From contig NC_023033.1 in the NCBI RefSeq assembly GCF_000505665.1, positions 496,001 to 560,000 of the forward strand: DNA of 64,000 nucleotides, in the 5' to 3' direction. Below are positions 1 to 8,148 of the stretch, in pieces. The position numbers and the translations under genes are program-made. Position 1 is the stretch's first letter. Every line of letters begins with the position of its first letter. The notes beneath the pieces were generated by a model. The model saw only the letters and a list, made by a program, of their open reading frames with translations, was not told the origin of the DNA and ran no database searches. Source of the DNA: Thermosynechococcus sp. NK55a (GTDB lineage: Bacteria > Cyanobacteriota > Cyanobacteriia > Thermosynechococcales > Thermosynechococcaceae).

Positions 1-82
1 CCCAAGTGCGCGATCGCAGAACCAAAATCCCCGGTGCAATTTCCGCCACTTGAACGTCCCGCGGACGCGTTTCCGTTAGCAT
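1..82 (-). CDS. N-terminus of a probable flavodiiron protein (partial)
   Basis: The ATG lies at 82-80 on the minus strand, about 8 bases downstream of GGAGG (tacctcc on the plus strand), and the frame runs open off the left edge. Only 27 residues are visible: MLTETRPRDVQVAEIAP, then a GILVLRSRTW stretch. Cyanobacterial flavodiiron (Flv) proteins begin with a similar short leader followed by an IAP...LRS.(T/D)W segment ahead of the beta-lactamase-like diiron domain. In that family the protein reduces O2 to water as an electron sink for photosystem I or II. The diiron and flavodoxin domains lie outside the window, so the family call rests on the N-terminus alone. Confidence 0.45.
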   Translation of the reverse strand, partial: MLTETRPRDVQVAEIAPGILVLRSRTW

Positions 83-185
83 TGGATACCTCCTAAAATT
101 TACCCCGCCGATTGCCGACAGCCTGAGCACTGCTCGCCAAGATTCGGCACCCCTTTTTGAGAACACTATAACGCAGTTCCCTAGA

Positions 186-1604
186 TTACAAATGACGGTG
201 GAACCCTAGCCCCCAGCGATCGCCCCCAACCTCTGAGGCGCGATCGCAAGCCCGCAATTGGGCGAGCAGAACCACCATCCGATCCAACCCCGCACGCAGG
301 TGTGCCGTTGTTTCCCCTGCTTGATTGACAACCATGCTAAAGACTAGGGGGCGATCCTCGAGGGGTTCCACATAGCCTGCTAGGGCAGCCACCCCTCGCA
401 AAGTCCCTGTTTTGGCCCAGACGCGATCCTGAGCTGCCGTATCCCGCAGACGCTGGCGCAGGGTTCCGGATCGCCCCGCAAGGGGGAGCGATCGCCGCCA
501 CAGCAAGGCATGATCGGTGCGCGCCATTTGTTGCAACAGCGTCACTAAACCATTGGGGGTCAGCCAATCTTGCCGCGACAGTCCGGAACCATCCACTAAC
601 ACAGCCCCTTGCACCCCAATCTGCGCCAAGTAACGTTGGCGATAACCGGGTTGTGCAGCCTCCAGAGCTGCAAAGAGCATTTCTGCATAGAAATTGTCAC
701 TCTCTTGGAGAATTGGCAAGATTAACTGGCCTAGGGGGGGTGAGGCATGGCGCACCAATAAATCCGGTAACGGCTCTGCTGTTTCCACAGGGCGAATCTG
801 CTGCACCTGAATGCCTGCTTGGGCAAAGGCACGCTGCACCTGCTGCTGAAGATAGGGGATGGGCTCCCGCAGGGGAATGCGCATTTCTGCTGGCTCACTG
901 CCCCTATGGAGTTGACCGCGCACAATGATCTGCTGGCCGCGCACCTCACTTTCCAAAAATTCCGGCTCAGAGGGAGCCACGGTGCGGGTCTCATTGACCA
1001 CTCGAAAATTAGTCTCCGGCTGCCGTAGGGCTAAGGGTTGACCCAACTGTTGCGGTCTCACCTCTAGGTTGAGGGCATTTTGATTGATACTTAAGCGCAG
1101 AATGACGGCCGCATTACCCATCGTGAGGTCTTCGATTGCCCATGTGGGTTCAATCGTCACGGGTGTTACGCCGCCAAGCTCCAAGACTTGAATCTGGCGA
1201 ATCCCCTGCTGAGCAAGGCTAGTGGCCATTTGTTGCAGGGCTTGGCTGCTGAAACTGGGATCAAAACTGCCCTGAAGACGCAGGGTTGTTCGGTCGGGCG
1301 ATCGCGCGCTCAGGGTGGTGACAAAGCGATGACTCGCTCCCCAGTAGTCAAGGGCGGCAGCTACCGTGGTCAGCTTCACATTCGAAGCCACCAAAAAGAG
1401 TTTTTCCCCTTGGTGGTTGTAGAGCACCTCGCCACTGCTCAAATCCCGCACCACAATGCCCCACTGTCCCCGTTGCCATTGGGGGTTTTGGATCTCCTGT
1501 GCAATAGCGCGAGCCAAGTCTTGGCGGCAGAGACCAAAGACGGCAGGGGAAACCAGCAGGAGAATAAGACTAGCAGGGGGCAGAAGCCATCGAAGCCATA
1601 CCAT
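186..1604 (-). CDS. dacB: D-alanyl-D-alanine carboxypeptidase / PBP4-type endopeptidase
   Basis: This 472-aa class C penicillin-binding protein (peptidase family S13) trims or hydrolyses peptidoglycan cross-links in the periplasm. A hydrophobic N-terminal signal (WLRWLLPPASLILLLVSPAVFG) starts the protein. The catalytic SxxK appears as SNVK in LVASNVKLTTVAA near residue 75, SxN as SDN in ESDNFYAEML near residue 305, and KTG in AKTGTLRG near residue 400. Length and motif spacing fit DacB/PBP4. The 5' end overlaps the 3' end of the upstream acetyltransferase by 35 bases, so the two are probably co-transcribed. The ATG at 1604 puts the signal peptide at the very N-terminus. Confidence 0.93.
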   Translation of the reverse strand: MVWLRWLLPPASLILLLVSPAVFGLCRQDLARAIAQEIQNPQWQRGQWGIVVRDLSSGEVLYNHQGEKLFLVASNVKLTTVAAALDYWGASHRFVTTLSARSPDRTTLRLQGSFDPSFSSQALQQMATSLAQQGIRQIQVLELGGVTPVTIEPTWAIEDLTMGNAAVILRLSINQNALNLEVRPQQLGQPLALRQPETNFRVVNETRTVAPSEPEFLESEVRGQQIIVRGQLHRGSEPAEMRIPLREPIPYLQQQVQRAFAQAGIQVQQIRPVETAEPLPDLLVRHASPPLGQLILPILQESDNFYAEMLFAALEAAQPGYRQRYLAQIGVQGAVLVDGSGLSRQDWLTPNGLVTLLQQMARTDHALLWRRSLPLAGRSGTLRQRLRDTAAQDRVWAKTGTLRGVAALAGYVEPLEDRPLVFSMVVNQAGETTAHLRAGLDRMVVLLAQLRACDRASEVGGDRWGLGFHRHL

Positions 1605-2097
1605 GGAGCACTACGTCCTTGACATAGACCCGATCGCAGCGCTGCGTTTCCACACCCGTGGCGGGCCGATAGCCCGCCTTCTCGTACAAATGTACAGCCA
1701 CAGTCATCACTGAGGCGGTTTCAATCCAGATTTTGCGGTAGCCCGCCGCTTGAATTGCTGCTTCCAGATGGTGCAGGAGGAATGTCCCTAGACCTTGGCC
1801 ACGCACCCGCGGATGAAGGTACATCTTGCGAATTTCCACAGCCGCTTCGCCCCGCTGAATGGGATAGAAAGCAATTGTGCCAACGACTTCCGCAGCTTGC
1901 TCCACCACCCAAAATTGTCCACCCCGGCGATGGTAGTAATCTTCAACGTGAACCACATCGGCATCGGCTCCCTCGGGTTGCCAAGAGAGGCCAAACTCAC
2001 TGAGGACATTGGCAATGAGGTGCATGACCGCTGCCCGATCGCGATCGCACCAATGGCGCACCCCACACCCCCCATAGTGAAGAAAAAATGCACTCAA
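1570..2097 (-). CDS. GNAT-family N-acetyltransferase
   Basis: This 175-aa protein has the GCN5-related acetyltransferase fold, which moves an acetyl group from acetyl-CoA to an amine; the acceptor is not predictable. Motif A, which binds the CoA pyrophosphate, is clear near residues 90-105 (RKMYLHPRVRGQGLGTFLL, with the R-x-x-G-x-G/A core as RGQGLG). A C-terminal strand ends LYEKAGYRPATG, typical of the family. No ATG lies at the 5' end of the frame: the likely start is TTG at 2097, about 10 bases after GGAGG. GTG at 2061 is an alternative. The 3' end overlaps dacB, suggesting a two-gene operon. Confidence 0.85.
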   Translation of the reverse strand: MSAFFLHYGGCGVRHWCDRDRAAVMHLIANVLSEFGLSWQPEGADADVVHVEDYYHRRGGQFWVVEQAAEVVGTIAFYPIQRGEAAVEIRKMYLHPRVRGQGLGTFLLHHLEAAIQAAGYRKIWIETASVMTVAVHLYEKAGYRPATGVETQRCDRVYVKDVVLHGMASMASAPC

Positions 2098-2120
2098 GGA
2101 CGGCTGCCTCCAGTAGAATG

Positions 2121-2228
2121 ACAGTTCTTTTCACAGAGAGAGAACCCAGGCAAAAGCATCAAAACCACTCTGCCTCAACGGTCGTGGCGAAGACCGGCCT
2201 TCAGGCACCCCACTGAAAAAAGAACTGT
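2121..2228. repeat. Nested inverted-repeat (structured) intergenic element
   Basis: Outer arms ACAGTTCTTTTCA (2121-2133) and TGAAAAAAGAACTGT (2214-2228) are complementary apart from two extra A. Inside lie a second pair, TGCCT (2171-2175) with AGGCA (2203-2207), and a third, CGGTC (2179-2183) with GACCG (2192-2196). This nesting is unlikely to be random in a 250-bp gap between divergent genes. It could be a small structured RNA, a MITE-like remnant, or an overlapping 5' UTR structure of the acetyltransferase gene. I see no flanking target duplication. Confidence 0.4.
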
Positions 2229-2346
2229 ACTGCCACTCTAACGATTCAGCGTGAGGCGCGCAAGATCATTTTGCTACTGTTTTTATCTTGGTTTCATCTT
2301 TGCTGCCGCCGTCACTCTCCTAATCGCCAAACTAGTATAGGAAAGG

Positions 2347-4095
2347 ATGCTGAACAAACGGACGATGCAAGACTTTGGCGTTGTGATTGTCGGTGGTGGC
2401 CTAGCAGGCTGTCGGGCTGCTTTGGAAATTTGCCGGCTGGCCCCCGAGACCCCCATTGCCCTTGTGGCCAAAACCCATCCCATTCGTTCCCACTCCGTTG
2501 CCGCCCAAGGGGGCATTGCGGCTACCCTCAAAAATGTGGACACCGAAGACTCTTGGGAAAGCCATGCCTTTGATACGGTCAAGGGGTCAGACTTTCTTGC
2601 GGATCAGGATGCTGTAGCCATTCTTGCCCAAGAAGCGCCCGGTGTGGTGATTGACCTTGAGCACTTGGGGGTGCTCTTTTCTCGCCTGCCCGATGGCCGC
2701 ATTGCCCAACGTCCCTTTGGCGGTCACACTCACCCGCGCACCTGCTATGCCGCCGACAAAACGGGTCATGCCATTCTCCACGAACTCTACTGCAATCTCC
2801 TGAGGTACAATGTCACCTTTTTGAGTGAGTGGTATGTGCTGCGGCTGATTGTCGAGGAGCAGCAGGCCAAGGGGGTCGTTGCCTACCACATTGAAACGGG
2901 TCAACTGGACATTCTGCGGGCATCCGCCATTCTTTTTGCCACAGGGGGCTATGGTCGGGTCTTTAATACCACGTCTAATGATTTTGCCTCCACTGGGGAT
3001 GGCTTAGGGATGACGGCACGGGCAGGCTTACCCCTTGAGGATATGGAGTTTGTCCAATTTCACCCGACGGGGTTGTATCCAGCGGGTGTCTTAATTTCTG
3101 AGGCGGTGCGCGGCGAAGGGGCTTATCTACTCAATGCCGAGGGGGAACGCTTTATGGCACGCTATGCCCCCAGTCGTATGGAACTGGCTCCCCGTGATAT
3201 TACTTCGCGGGCGATCGCCATCGAAATTCGCGAAGGGCGGGGCATTCACCGTGATGGTTCTGCGGGTGGGCCTTTTGTCTATCTCGATGTCCGCCACTTG
3301 GGTCGCGAAAAAATCCTGAATCGCATTCCCTTCTGTTGGGAGGAAGCCCATCGCTTGGCGGGGGTGGATGCGGTGGTGGCGCCGATTCCTGTGCGTCCGA
3401 CAGTGCACTACTCCATGGGGGGCATTCCGGTCAATGTCAATGGTCAGGTGCGGGCCAATGCCACAGAAATGGTGACAGGGTTTTATGCCGCCGGCGAATG
3501 TGCCTGTGTCTCGGTGCACGGTGCCAATCGCTTGGGCAGTAATTCTCTCTTAGAATGTATAGTCTATGGCCGCCGCACCGGTGCCGCGATCGCCAAGGAT
3601 TTACCGAGTCTGCCCCGCCCCCAATTGGACCCCCAGCCCTATCTACAAGCAGCAGAGCAGCAGATTCAACACCTCTTTGATCAAGCAGGGGATCTGCGCC
3701 TTGCCCAACTGCGGCGGCAAGTACAGGATTGTATGACCCAATACTGTGGTGTCTTTCGCACGGCTGAGTTAATGCAGCGGGGCTTAGGGGAATTGCAACA
3801 GCTCAAGGCTGCCTATGGCCGGATTCGTCTTGACGATCGCCAGCGCTATTGGAACACAGAGCTGATAGAAGCCTTTGAGTTGGCCAATATCCTAGTGGTT
3901 GCTGAAGTCATTTTAAGCAGCGCCCTTGCCCGCCAAGAGAGTCGTGGTGCCCACTTCCGTGAGGACTATCCCCAGCGGGATGATGTCAACTTCCTATGCC
4001 ACACCCTAGCCACCTATCACAACAGCAACGGCATTCAAATTGACTATCTGCCCGTCACCATTACCCTGTTTCCCCCCCAAGAGCGCACGTATTAA
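2347..4095 (+). CDS. sdhA: Succinate dehydrogenase / fumarate reductase flavoprotein subunit
   Basis: This 582-aa FAD subunit oxidises succinate to fumarate and feeds electrons into the thylakoid/plasma-membrane quinone pool. An FAD Rossmann motif (VIVGGGLAGCRAAL) is at the N-terminus. SHSVAAQGG carries the His that usually forms the covalent FAD link. HPTG near residue 240 and RDITSR near residue 285 form the dicarboxylate site, the second Arg being the usual proton shuttle. L-aspartate oxidase is related, but the His and the C-terminal domain with YHNSNG fit SdhA. Start is uncertain: ATG 2347 sits directly on the GGAAAGG sequence, while in-frame ATG 2365 starts at MQDFGVVIVGG. The iron-sulphur subunit is not adjacent. 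The potassium channel gene follows after 4 bases. Confidence 0.88.
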   Translation: MLNKRTMQDFGVVIVGGGLAGCRAALEICRLAPETPIALVAKTHPIRSHSVAAQGGIAATLKNVDTEDSWESHAFDTVKGSDFLADQDAVAILAQEAPGVVIDLEHLGVLFSRLPDGRIAQRPFGGHTHPRTCYAADKTGHAILHELYCNLLRYNVTFLSEWYVLRLIVEEQQAKGVVAYHIETGQLDILRASAILFATGGYGRVFNTTSNDFASTGDGLGMTARAGLPLEDMEFVQFHPTGLYPAGVLISEAVRGEGAYLLNAEGERFMARYAPSRMELAPRDITSRAIAIEIREGRGIHRDGSAGGPFVYLDVRHLGREKILNRIPFCWEEAHRLAGVDAVVAPIPVRPTVHYSMGGIPVNVNGQVRANATEMVTGFYAAGECACVSVHGANRLGSNSLLECIVYGRRTGAAIAKDLPSLPRPQLDPQPYLQAAEQQIQHLFDQAGDLRLAQLRRQVQDCMTQYCGVFRTAELMQRGLGELQQLKAAYGRIRLDDRQRYWNTELIEAFELANILVVAEVILSSALARQESRGAHFREDYPQRDDVNFLCHTLATYHNSNGIQIDYLPVTITLFPPQERTY

Positions 4096-4099
4096 AGCC

Positions 4100-5149
4100 A
4101 TGCGACGGTTACCTGCAACCCCTGCCCTCAACCGTTTTATTATTGGCATCACCCTCTTTATCCTCATCATGTTGGTGGCAGTGGCGGGCTATACCAGCTT
4201 TGGCTGGCACTGGCTTGATGCCCTCTATATGTACGTGATCACCGTGTTTGGCATTGGCTATAGCGAAGTGCGACCCCTGATTACGCCGGCGCAACGCTTC
4301 TTCAACATGATGATTATTGTGGCCGGCAGTGCTGCAACCGTCTATACCATCGGTGCAGTGGTGCAACTGTTTACCGAAGGGGAGATTAAGCAACTCCTAG
4401 AGATGCAGCGGGCCAGCCGCGACATTAACAAACTCAAGCACCACGTTATTGTCTGTGGCTTTGGCCGCATTGGCCAGGTGGTCGCTCAGGAGTTAACCGC
4501 CACCAAAACCCCTTTTGTGATTTTGGATGTCAATGAACAGCGCATTGATTTAGCCATCCAGTCGGGCTATTTGGCCTATTTAGGAAGTGCGGTGGAGGAG
4601 GAAACGCTACAAGCGGTGGGCATTGATCGGGCGATCGCCCTTGCTACAGTGCTGCCCAATGACACGATCAATGTCTTTATTACGCTGACGGCGCGCTCTA
4701 TGAATCCGAGTTTGCTGATTGTGGCGCGGGCGAATTTCGCTACGACAGAATCGAAGCTACGCCTGGCAGGGGCAGATCACATTGTCTTGCCGACAAAAAT
4801 TGGCGCCAGTCAAATGACGAACCTCATTCGGCGGCCCCGCATTGATTTCCTCGAACAAACGGGCGATCGCGAAACCCTCAACGACCTCTTGAGCCATATT
4901 GATGCCCGCCTCGAGGAACTGGAGATTACCCCCGATTACCCTTATGTAGGGACGCGCTTGACAGGACTGGAGGTACGCGGTCAAGGGGCATTTATCATTG
5001 TTGGCTTGCGCAAAAGCGATGGCCAACTATTCCCGACCCGCACCAATCCCCTTGTGGAAGTGGGCGATACATTGATTTTATTGGGGCACGCCCAAGATGC
5101 CCCCAAGCTCATTCGTAAGTATACCGCCCGGGTCCGCTACCCCCAATGA
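4100..5149 (+). CDS. Two-TM potassium channel with cytoplasmic RCK (TrkA-N/TrkA-C) domain
   Basis: This 349-aa protein has the MthK-like plan. TM1 is at residues 12-33, a pore loop at 44-58, TM2 at 66-90, then an RCK domain starting HVIVCGFGRIGQVVA near residue 115, with a nucleotide-binding GxGxxG-like loop, and a TrkA-C domain. The selectivity filter reads GIGYSE (51-56) instead of the usual VGYGD, so the second filter Gly is replaced by Ser. I use ATG 4100 because the longer in-frame extension from 4040 lies inside sdhA and is not membrane-protein-like. The stop overlaps the next start as ATGA (5146-5149), so a second RCK protein is translationally coupled. A gating ring of two different RCK chains is a reasonable inference. 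Confidence 0.87.
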   Translation: MRRLPATPALNRFIIGITLFILIMLVAVAGYTSFGWHWLDALYMYVITVFGIGYSEVRPLITPAQRFFNMMIIVAGSAATVYTIGAVVQLFTEGEIKQLLEMQRASRDINKLKHHVIVCGFGRIGQVVAQELTATKTPFVILDVNEQRIDLAIQSGYLAYLGSAVEEETLQAVGIDRAIALATVLPNDTINVFITLTARSMNPSLLIVARANFATTESKLRLAGADHIVLPTKIGASQMTNLIRRPRIDFLEQTGDRETLNDLLSHIDARLEELEITPDYPYVGTRLTGLEVRGQGAFIIVGLRKSDGQLFPTRTNPLVEVGDTLILLGHAQDAPKLIRKYTARVRYPQ

Positions 5150-5913
5150 CACCCCCCTCTCATCTTCCTGAGCTCAAGGAGCACGTCATCATTTGCGGCT
5201 ATGGTTCTCTAGGTCGCACCTTGGCGAGGAACTTGGCCGCCGCCCAAATTCCCTTTGTTGTGATTGACAACCAGCGGCAGCGACTACGGCTTGCCCAGCA
5301 GTCAGGGCACCCTTTTTATCGCGGTGATGATCTGATGGATGAAAATGAACTCTTGGCCGTGGGGGCAGATCGCGCTCGCACTTTGGTGGCGGTTTTAGAC
5401 GATGATGCCAGCAATGTCTTTATTACGCTAATTGCCCGTCGCCTCAATCCCAAATTGCAAATCTTGGCCTACGGTGAATTACCCACCACAGAGTCCAAAC
5501 TGCGTTTTGCCGGCGCAGATCATGTGGTCTTGCCCTCGAGTATCAGCGCCCAGCGCATGGTACAGCTCATTACTCGCCCCACAGTCTTGGATTTTCTGGA
5601 GGAAAAAGAGGAGCGCAGTCACCTCATTGAGCTGCTCAGCCAGCTTGATCTCCAAATTGAGGAGTTTACGCTGCCCCCAGAGTCGCCCCTAGCAGGGCTA
5701 GAGATCGCCGATGTGGAAGCAGAAGGCCGCGGGCGCTTTATTATTGTCGCTGTTCGCCATCCCAACGGCGCCTTGGTGACCCATCCCCCCTTAACCCTGC
5801 CCCTAGCGGCGGGGGATACCCTCATTGCCCTTGGCCGAGCAGCGGAAATTCAAACCTTCTTCCGCCAACATGCTCACCGCCAGAGGAGTCGCTATCGCAG
5901 CCTAAGAAGTTAA
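5146..5913 (+). CDS. RCK-domain protein (TrkA-N plus TrkA-C), channel partner
   Basis: This 255-aa soluble protein has a Rossmann TrkA-N domain starting HVIICGYGSLGRTLARNL (residues 13-30) and an acidic strand end (VIDNQRQR). A TrkA-C domain spans about residues 170-245 (LAGLEIADVEAEGRGRF...). It lacks transmembrane segments. It resembles the RCK part of the channel encoded just upstream (shared ATTESKLRFAGADHVVLP-like segment), which suggests duplication. Coupling by ATGA overlap and homology point to a regulatory subunit binding the same channel or sensing nucleotide. It ends convergently with the sugar-permease gene, overlapping by 4 bases (5910-5913). Confidence 0.87.
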   Translation: MTPPSHLPELKEHVIICGYGSLGRTLARNLAAAQIPFVVIDNQRQRLRLAQQSGHPFYRGDDLMDENELLAVGADRARTLVAVLDDDASNVFITLIARRLNPKLQILAYGELPTTESKLRFAGADHVVLPSSISAQRMVQLITRPTVLDFLEEKEERSHLIELLSQLDLQIEEFTLPPESPLAGLEIADVEAEGRGRFIIVAVRHPNGALVTHPPLTLPLAAGDTLIALGRAAEIQTFFRQHAHRQRSRYRSLRS

Positions 5914-6728
5914 CCCTTCAGGCCAGCACCAGTGTGTGAGGGAATTATATATCGCTGCAAGAAAATAAATACAATGAACACGGGCACAATGGAAATTACT
6001 GAGCCAGCGGCAATGAGTCGCCAATCCAAGGAAAACGTGCCCGCCAAGGTCACCACACCAATGGGGAGCGTATAAAGTTCCGGTTGATCCAAAACCAACA
6101 GCGGCCAGAGAAAATCACTCCAAGCGCCAATAAAAACAAAAATCCCAAGGGTAACGAGGGCAGGGCGAATAGCAGGCAGCATCACAAACCACCACAGCCC
6201 CAATTCTGAGCAGCCATCGAGGCGAGCCGCCTCCTCTAGTTCCTTGGGCACTGCCATAAAAGCCTGCCGCAATAGAAAGATACCAAAGGCAGAAGCCAAA
6301 CTCGGCAGCATTATTCCCAGATAGGTATTGCGCAGACCCAACTGCACCGCCAAAATAAACAGGGGAATCATGATGATTTGAAAGGGAATCATGATCGTGG
6401 CCAAAATGGCGGTAAAAATCACCTCCCGCCCGCGAAAGGACAGCCGTGCCAAGGGATAGGCGGCCAAGGCTGAAGTCAGGAGATTACAGGCCACCGTTAA
6501 AACCGCCACCAGTGTACTGTTGAACAGGTACTGGCCAAAGGGATTCGTTTGCCAAACCGTCACAACATTTGCCAATGTGGGTTCGGCGGGCAGCCAGCGG
6601 GGCGGAAAGGCAAAAATATCTTCATTGGCAGACTTAAAGGCGGTACTGGTGAGCCATACCAACGGGAGGAGCATAGCAATCGCGATCGCCCCCAACAGTA
6701 GGTAGGTCAAGCCTTGCCGCAGGGTCAT
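5910..6728 (-). CDS. Carbohydrate ABC transporter permease (MalG-type)
   Basis: This inner-membrane permease of a binding-protein-dependent sugar importer is 272 aa from ATG 6728, with about six TM helices. The EAA loop that docks the ATPase is visible as ELEEAARLDGCSELG followed by VMLPAIRPAL. The end (QRYIIPSHTGAGLKG) is typical of MalG/LacG-like proteins. A longer frame from 6806 is possible, but ATG 6728 overlaps the stop of a 33-aa ORF as ATGA and gives a standard N-terminus (TLRQGLTYLLLGAIAIAML). No partner permease, ATPase or binding protein lies in the window, so the substrate cannot be named. Confidence 0.88.
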   Translation of the reverse strand: MTLRQGLTYLLLGAIAIAMLLPLVWLTSTAFKSANEDIFAFPPRWLPAEPTLANVVTVWQTNPFGQYLFNSTLVAVLTVACNLLTSALAAYPLARLSFRGREVIFTAILATIMIPFQIIMIPLFILAVQLGLRNTYLGIMLPSLASAFGIFLLRQAFMAVPKELEEAARLDGCSELGLWWFVMLPAIRPALVTLGIFVFIGAWSDFLWPLLVLDQPELYTLPIGVVTLAGTFSLDWRLIAAGSVISIVPVFIVFIFLQRYIIPSHTGAGLKG

Positions 6729-6826
6729 CGCCGCGTCCAAAGATTGGTAAACATCATCAACAGACCACCAATGACAATGGCGATCGCTAGACCGCCAGCC
6801 ATCCAATCCAGCGTTGTCGTTTCCAT
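6725..6826 (-). CDS. 33-aa single-TM small protein, unrecognised
   Basis: The frame is ATG at 6826 to TGA at 6725. The peptide runs METTTLDW, then a hydrophobic helix MAGGLAIAIVIGGLLMMF, then TNLWTRR. This is an acidic/polar head, one TM helix and a basic tail, as in the small subunits of photosynthetic and NDH complexes, though I do not recognise it as any known Psb, Psa, Pet or Ndh subunit. Its stop overlaps the start of the sugar permease (ATGA) and its start is 32 bases after the MacB-like permease stop, so it sits in an operon. Translation is inferred from this fit, not shown. Confidence 0.55.
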   Translation of the reverse strand: METTTLDWMAGGLAIAIVIGGLLMMFTNLWTRR

Positions 6827-6858
6827 CTGCAATTTCCCAAGGGTACTCTTAAACACTG

Positions 6859-8094
6859 CTAAACACTGCGCAGGGCAACAATCGGATCCAGCCGCGCCGC
6901 CCGCTGAGCGGGAACCACCCCAAAGAAGAGGCCAATACTGCCCGAAACACCGACAGCCAGAGCCACAGCAACGGGGGCAACACCAGCCTGGAGGGGGGTT
7001 AGGATCGCCACCAACATGACACCGCCCACACCGAGGCCAGTACCAATTAGGCCACCGAGGGCAGAGAGGATCATCGCCTCAATCATAAACTGTGCCAGTA
7101 TATCCCGCTGAGTAGCACCAATGGCCTTGCGCAGGCCAATTTCTTGGGTACGTTCTGTGACGGACACCAGCATAATGTTCATAATGCCAATACCCCCCAC
7201 CAGCAGCGAAATGCCAGCGATCGCCGCCAACATCAAGGTCAGGGCATTGCTGATATTGCCGATAATTTGCAGGGCTTCCTTTTGAGTTTGAATAGTAAAA
7301 TCATCCTCATCCACAATTTGATGCCGCAGCCGCAGTAGGTTAGTTATCTGAAACTTAGCAGCATCAATGCTTTGCTCATCGCGGGCAGACACCGAGATAA
7401 AGGTTAAAGAAATTCCATAGGGAGAGCGCTGCCCAACAATGCGGGAAGACATCGTCGTAATGGGAATGTAGGCCGCCTCATCCTGATTATTGCCGAGGAA
7501 GGCGCCCTTTTCAGCCATGACACCAATCACCTCAAAGGAAAGATTCTTAATCCGCACCTGCTGACCCACAGGATTCTCGTTGATAAAGAGCTTCTTCGCC
7601 AAATCCGAGCCTAAAATCACGACGCGGCGATGCCGTTCCATATCCTCATTAGAGATAAAGCGCCCCTGCGCCACAGTAAAGCTGCGCACTGAGGGAAAGG
7701 TCGGGGTGGTACCCACAATCAGCACATTGGTGTTGCGGCCGCGATAGGTTACCCGTTGTTGCACTTGGATTTGCGGTGCCACTTCCTTGACCGTGGGCAC
7801 TTGGGTGGCGATCGCCTTGGCATCCTCCAGGACAAGGGTTTGTGGCACATTAAACGTGCGGTTACGGGCTTGGGGGGTCCCCGGCACAATAAAGAGTGTA
7901 TTGGGTCCCAAGGATTCAAACTGGCTAGCGGCATAGCGCTGTGCCCCCTGACCCACACCGACCATGGCAATCACTGCCGCATTGCCAATGATAATGCCCA
8001 ACATCGTTAGGCCACTGCGGAGCCGATTGGCCTTGAGGGTGGCGATCGCCATGCGCACACTTTCGCCAATGTCCATACTTTGCACCGAAAACAC
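6859..8094 (-). CDS. MacB/FtsX-family ABC transporter permease
   Basis: This 411-aa protein has the MacB architecture: one N-terminal TM helix (SGLTMLGIIIGNAAVIAMVGVG), a large periplasmic MacB-type core (about residues 50-270), and three C-terminal helices including GGIGIMNIMLVSVTERTQEIG, the FtsX-superfamily signature. Such permeases pair with a separate ATPase and a membrane-fusion protein to export peptides, lipids or macrolides by mechanotransmission. The ATPase is not in the window. In-frame ATG 8076 (MDIGESVRMA) is an alternative start that matches the usual beginning better. It lies downstream of pth on the same strand and just upstream of the 33-aa ORF. Confidence 0.87.
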   Translation of the reverse strand: MFSVQSMDIGESVRMAIATLKANRLRSGLTMLGIIIGNAAVIAMVGVGQGAQRYAASQFESLGPNTLFIVPGTPQARNRTFNVPQTLVLEDAKAIATQVPTVKEVAPQIQVQQRVTYRGRNTNVLIVGTTPTFPSVRSFTVAQGRFISNEDMERHRRVVILGSDLAKKLFINENPVGQQVRIKNLSFEVIGVMAEKGAFLGNNQDEAAYIPITTMSSRIVGQRSPYGISLTFISVSARDEQSIDAAKFQITNLLRLRHQIVDEDDFTIQTQKEALQIIGNISNALTLMLAAIAGISLLVGGIGIMNIMLVSVTERTQEIGLRKAIGATQRDILAQFMIEAMILSALGGLIGTGLGVGGVMLVAILTPLQAGVAPVAVALAVGVSGSIGLFFGVVPAQRAARLDPIVALRSV

Positions 8095-8148
8095 CTGTCT
8101 TTAATCTAACTTGGGATCTGCTTTACCCTCAGACCTCCAGTTGTGGGT

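Noticed and set aside
2271-2573. 100-aa frame overlapping the sdhA start
   Set aside because: It lies in another frame of sdhA, with no independent signal; many similar shadow frames across the window were set aside for the same reason.
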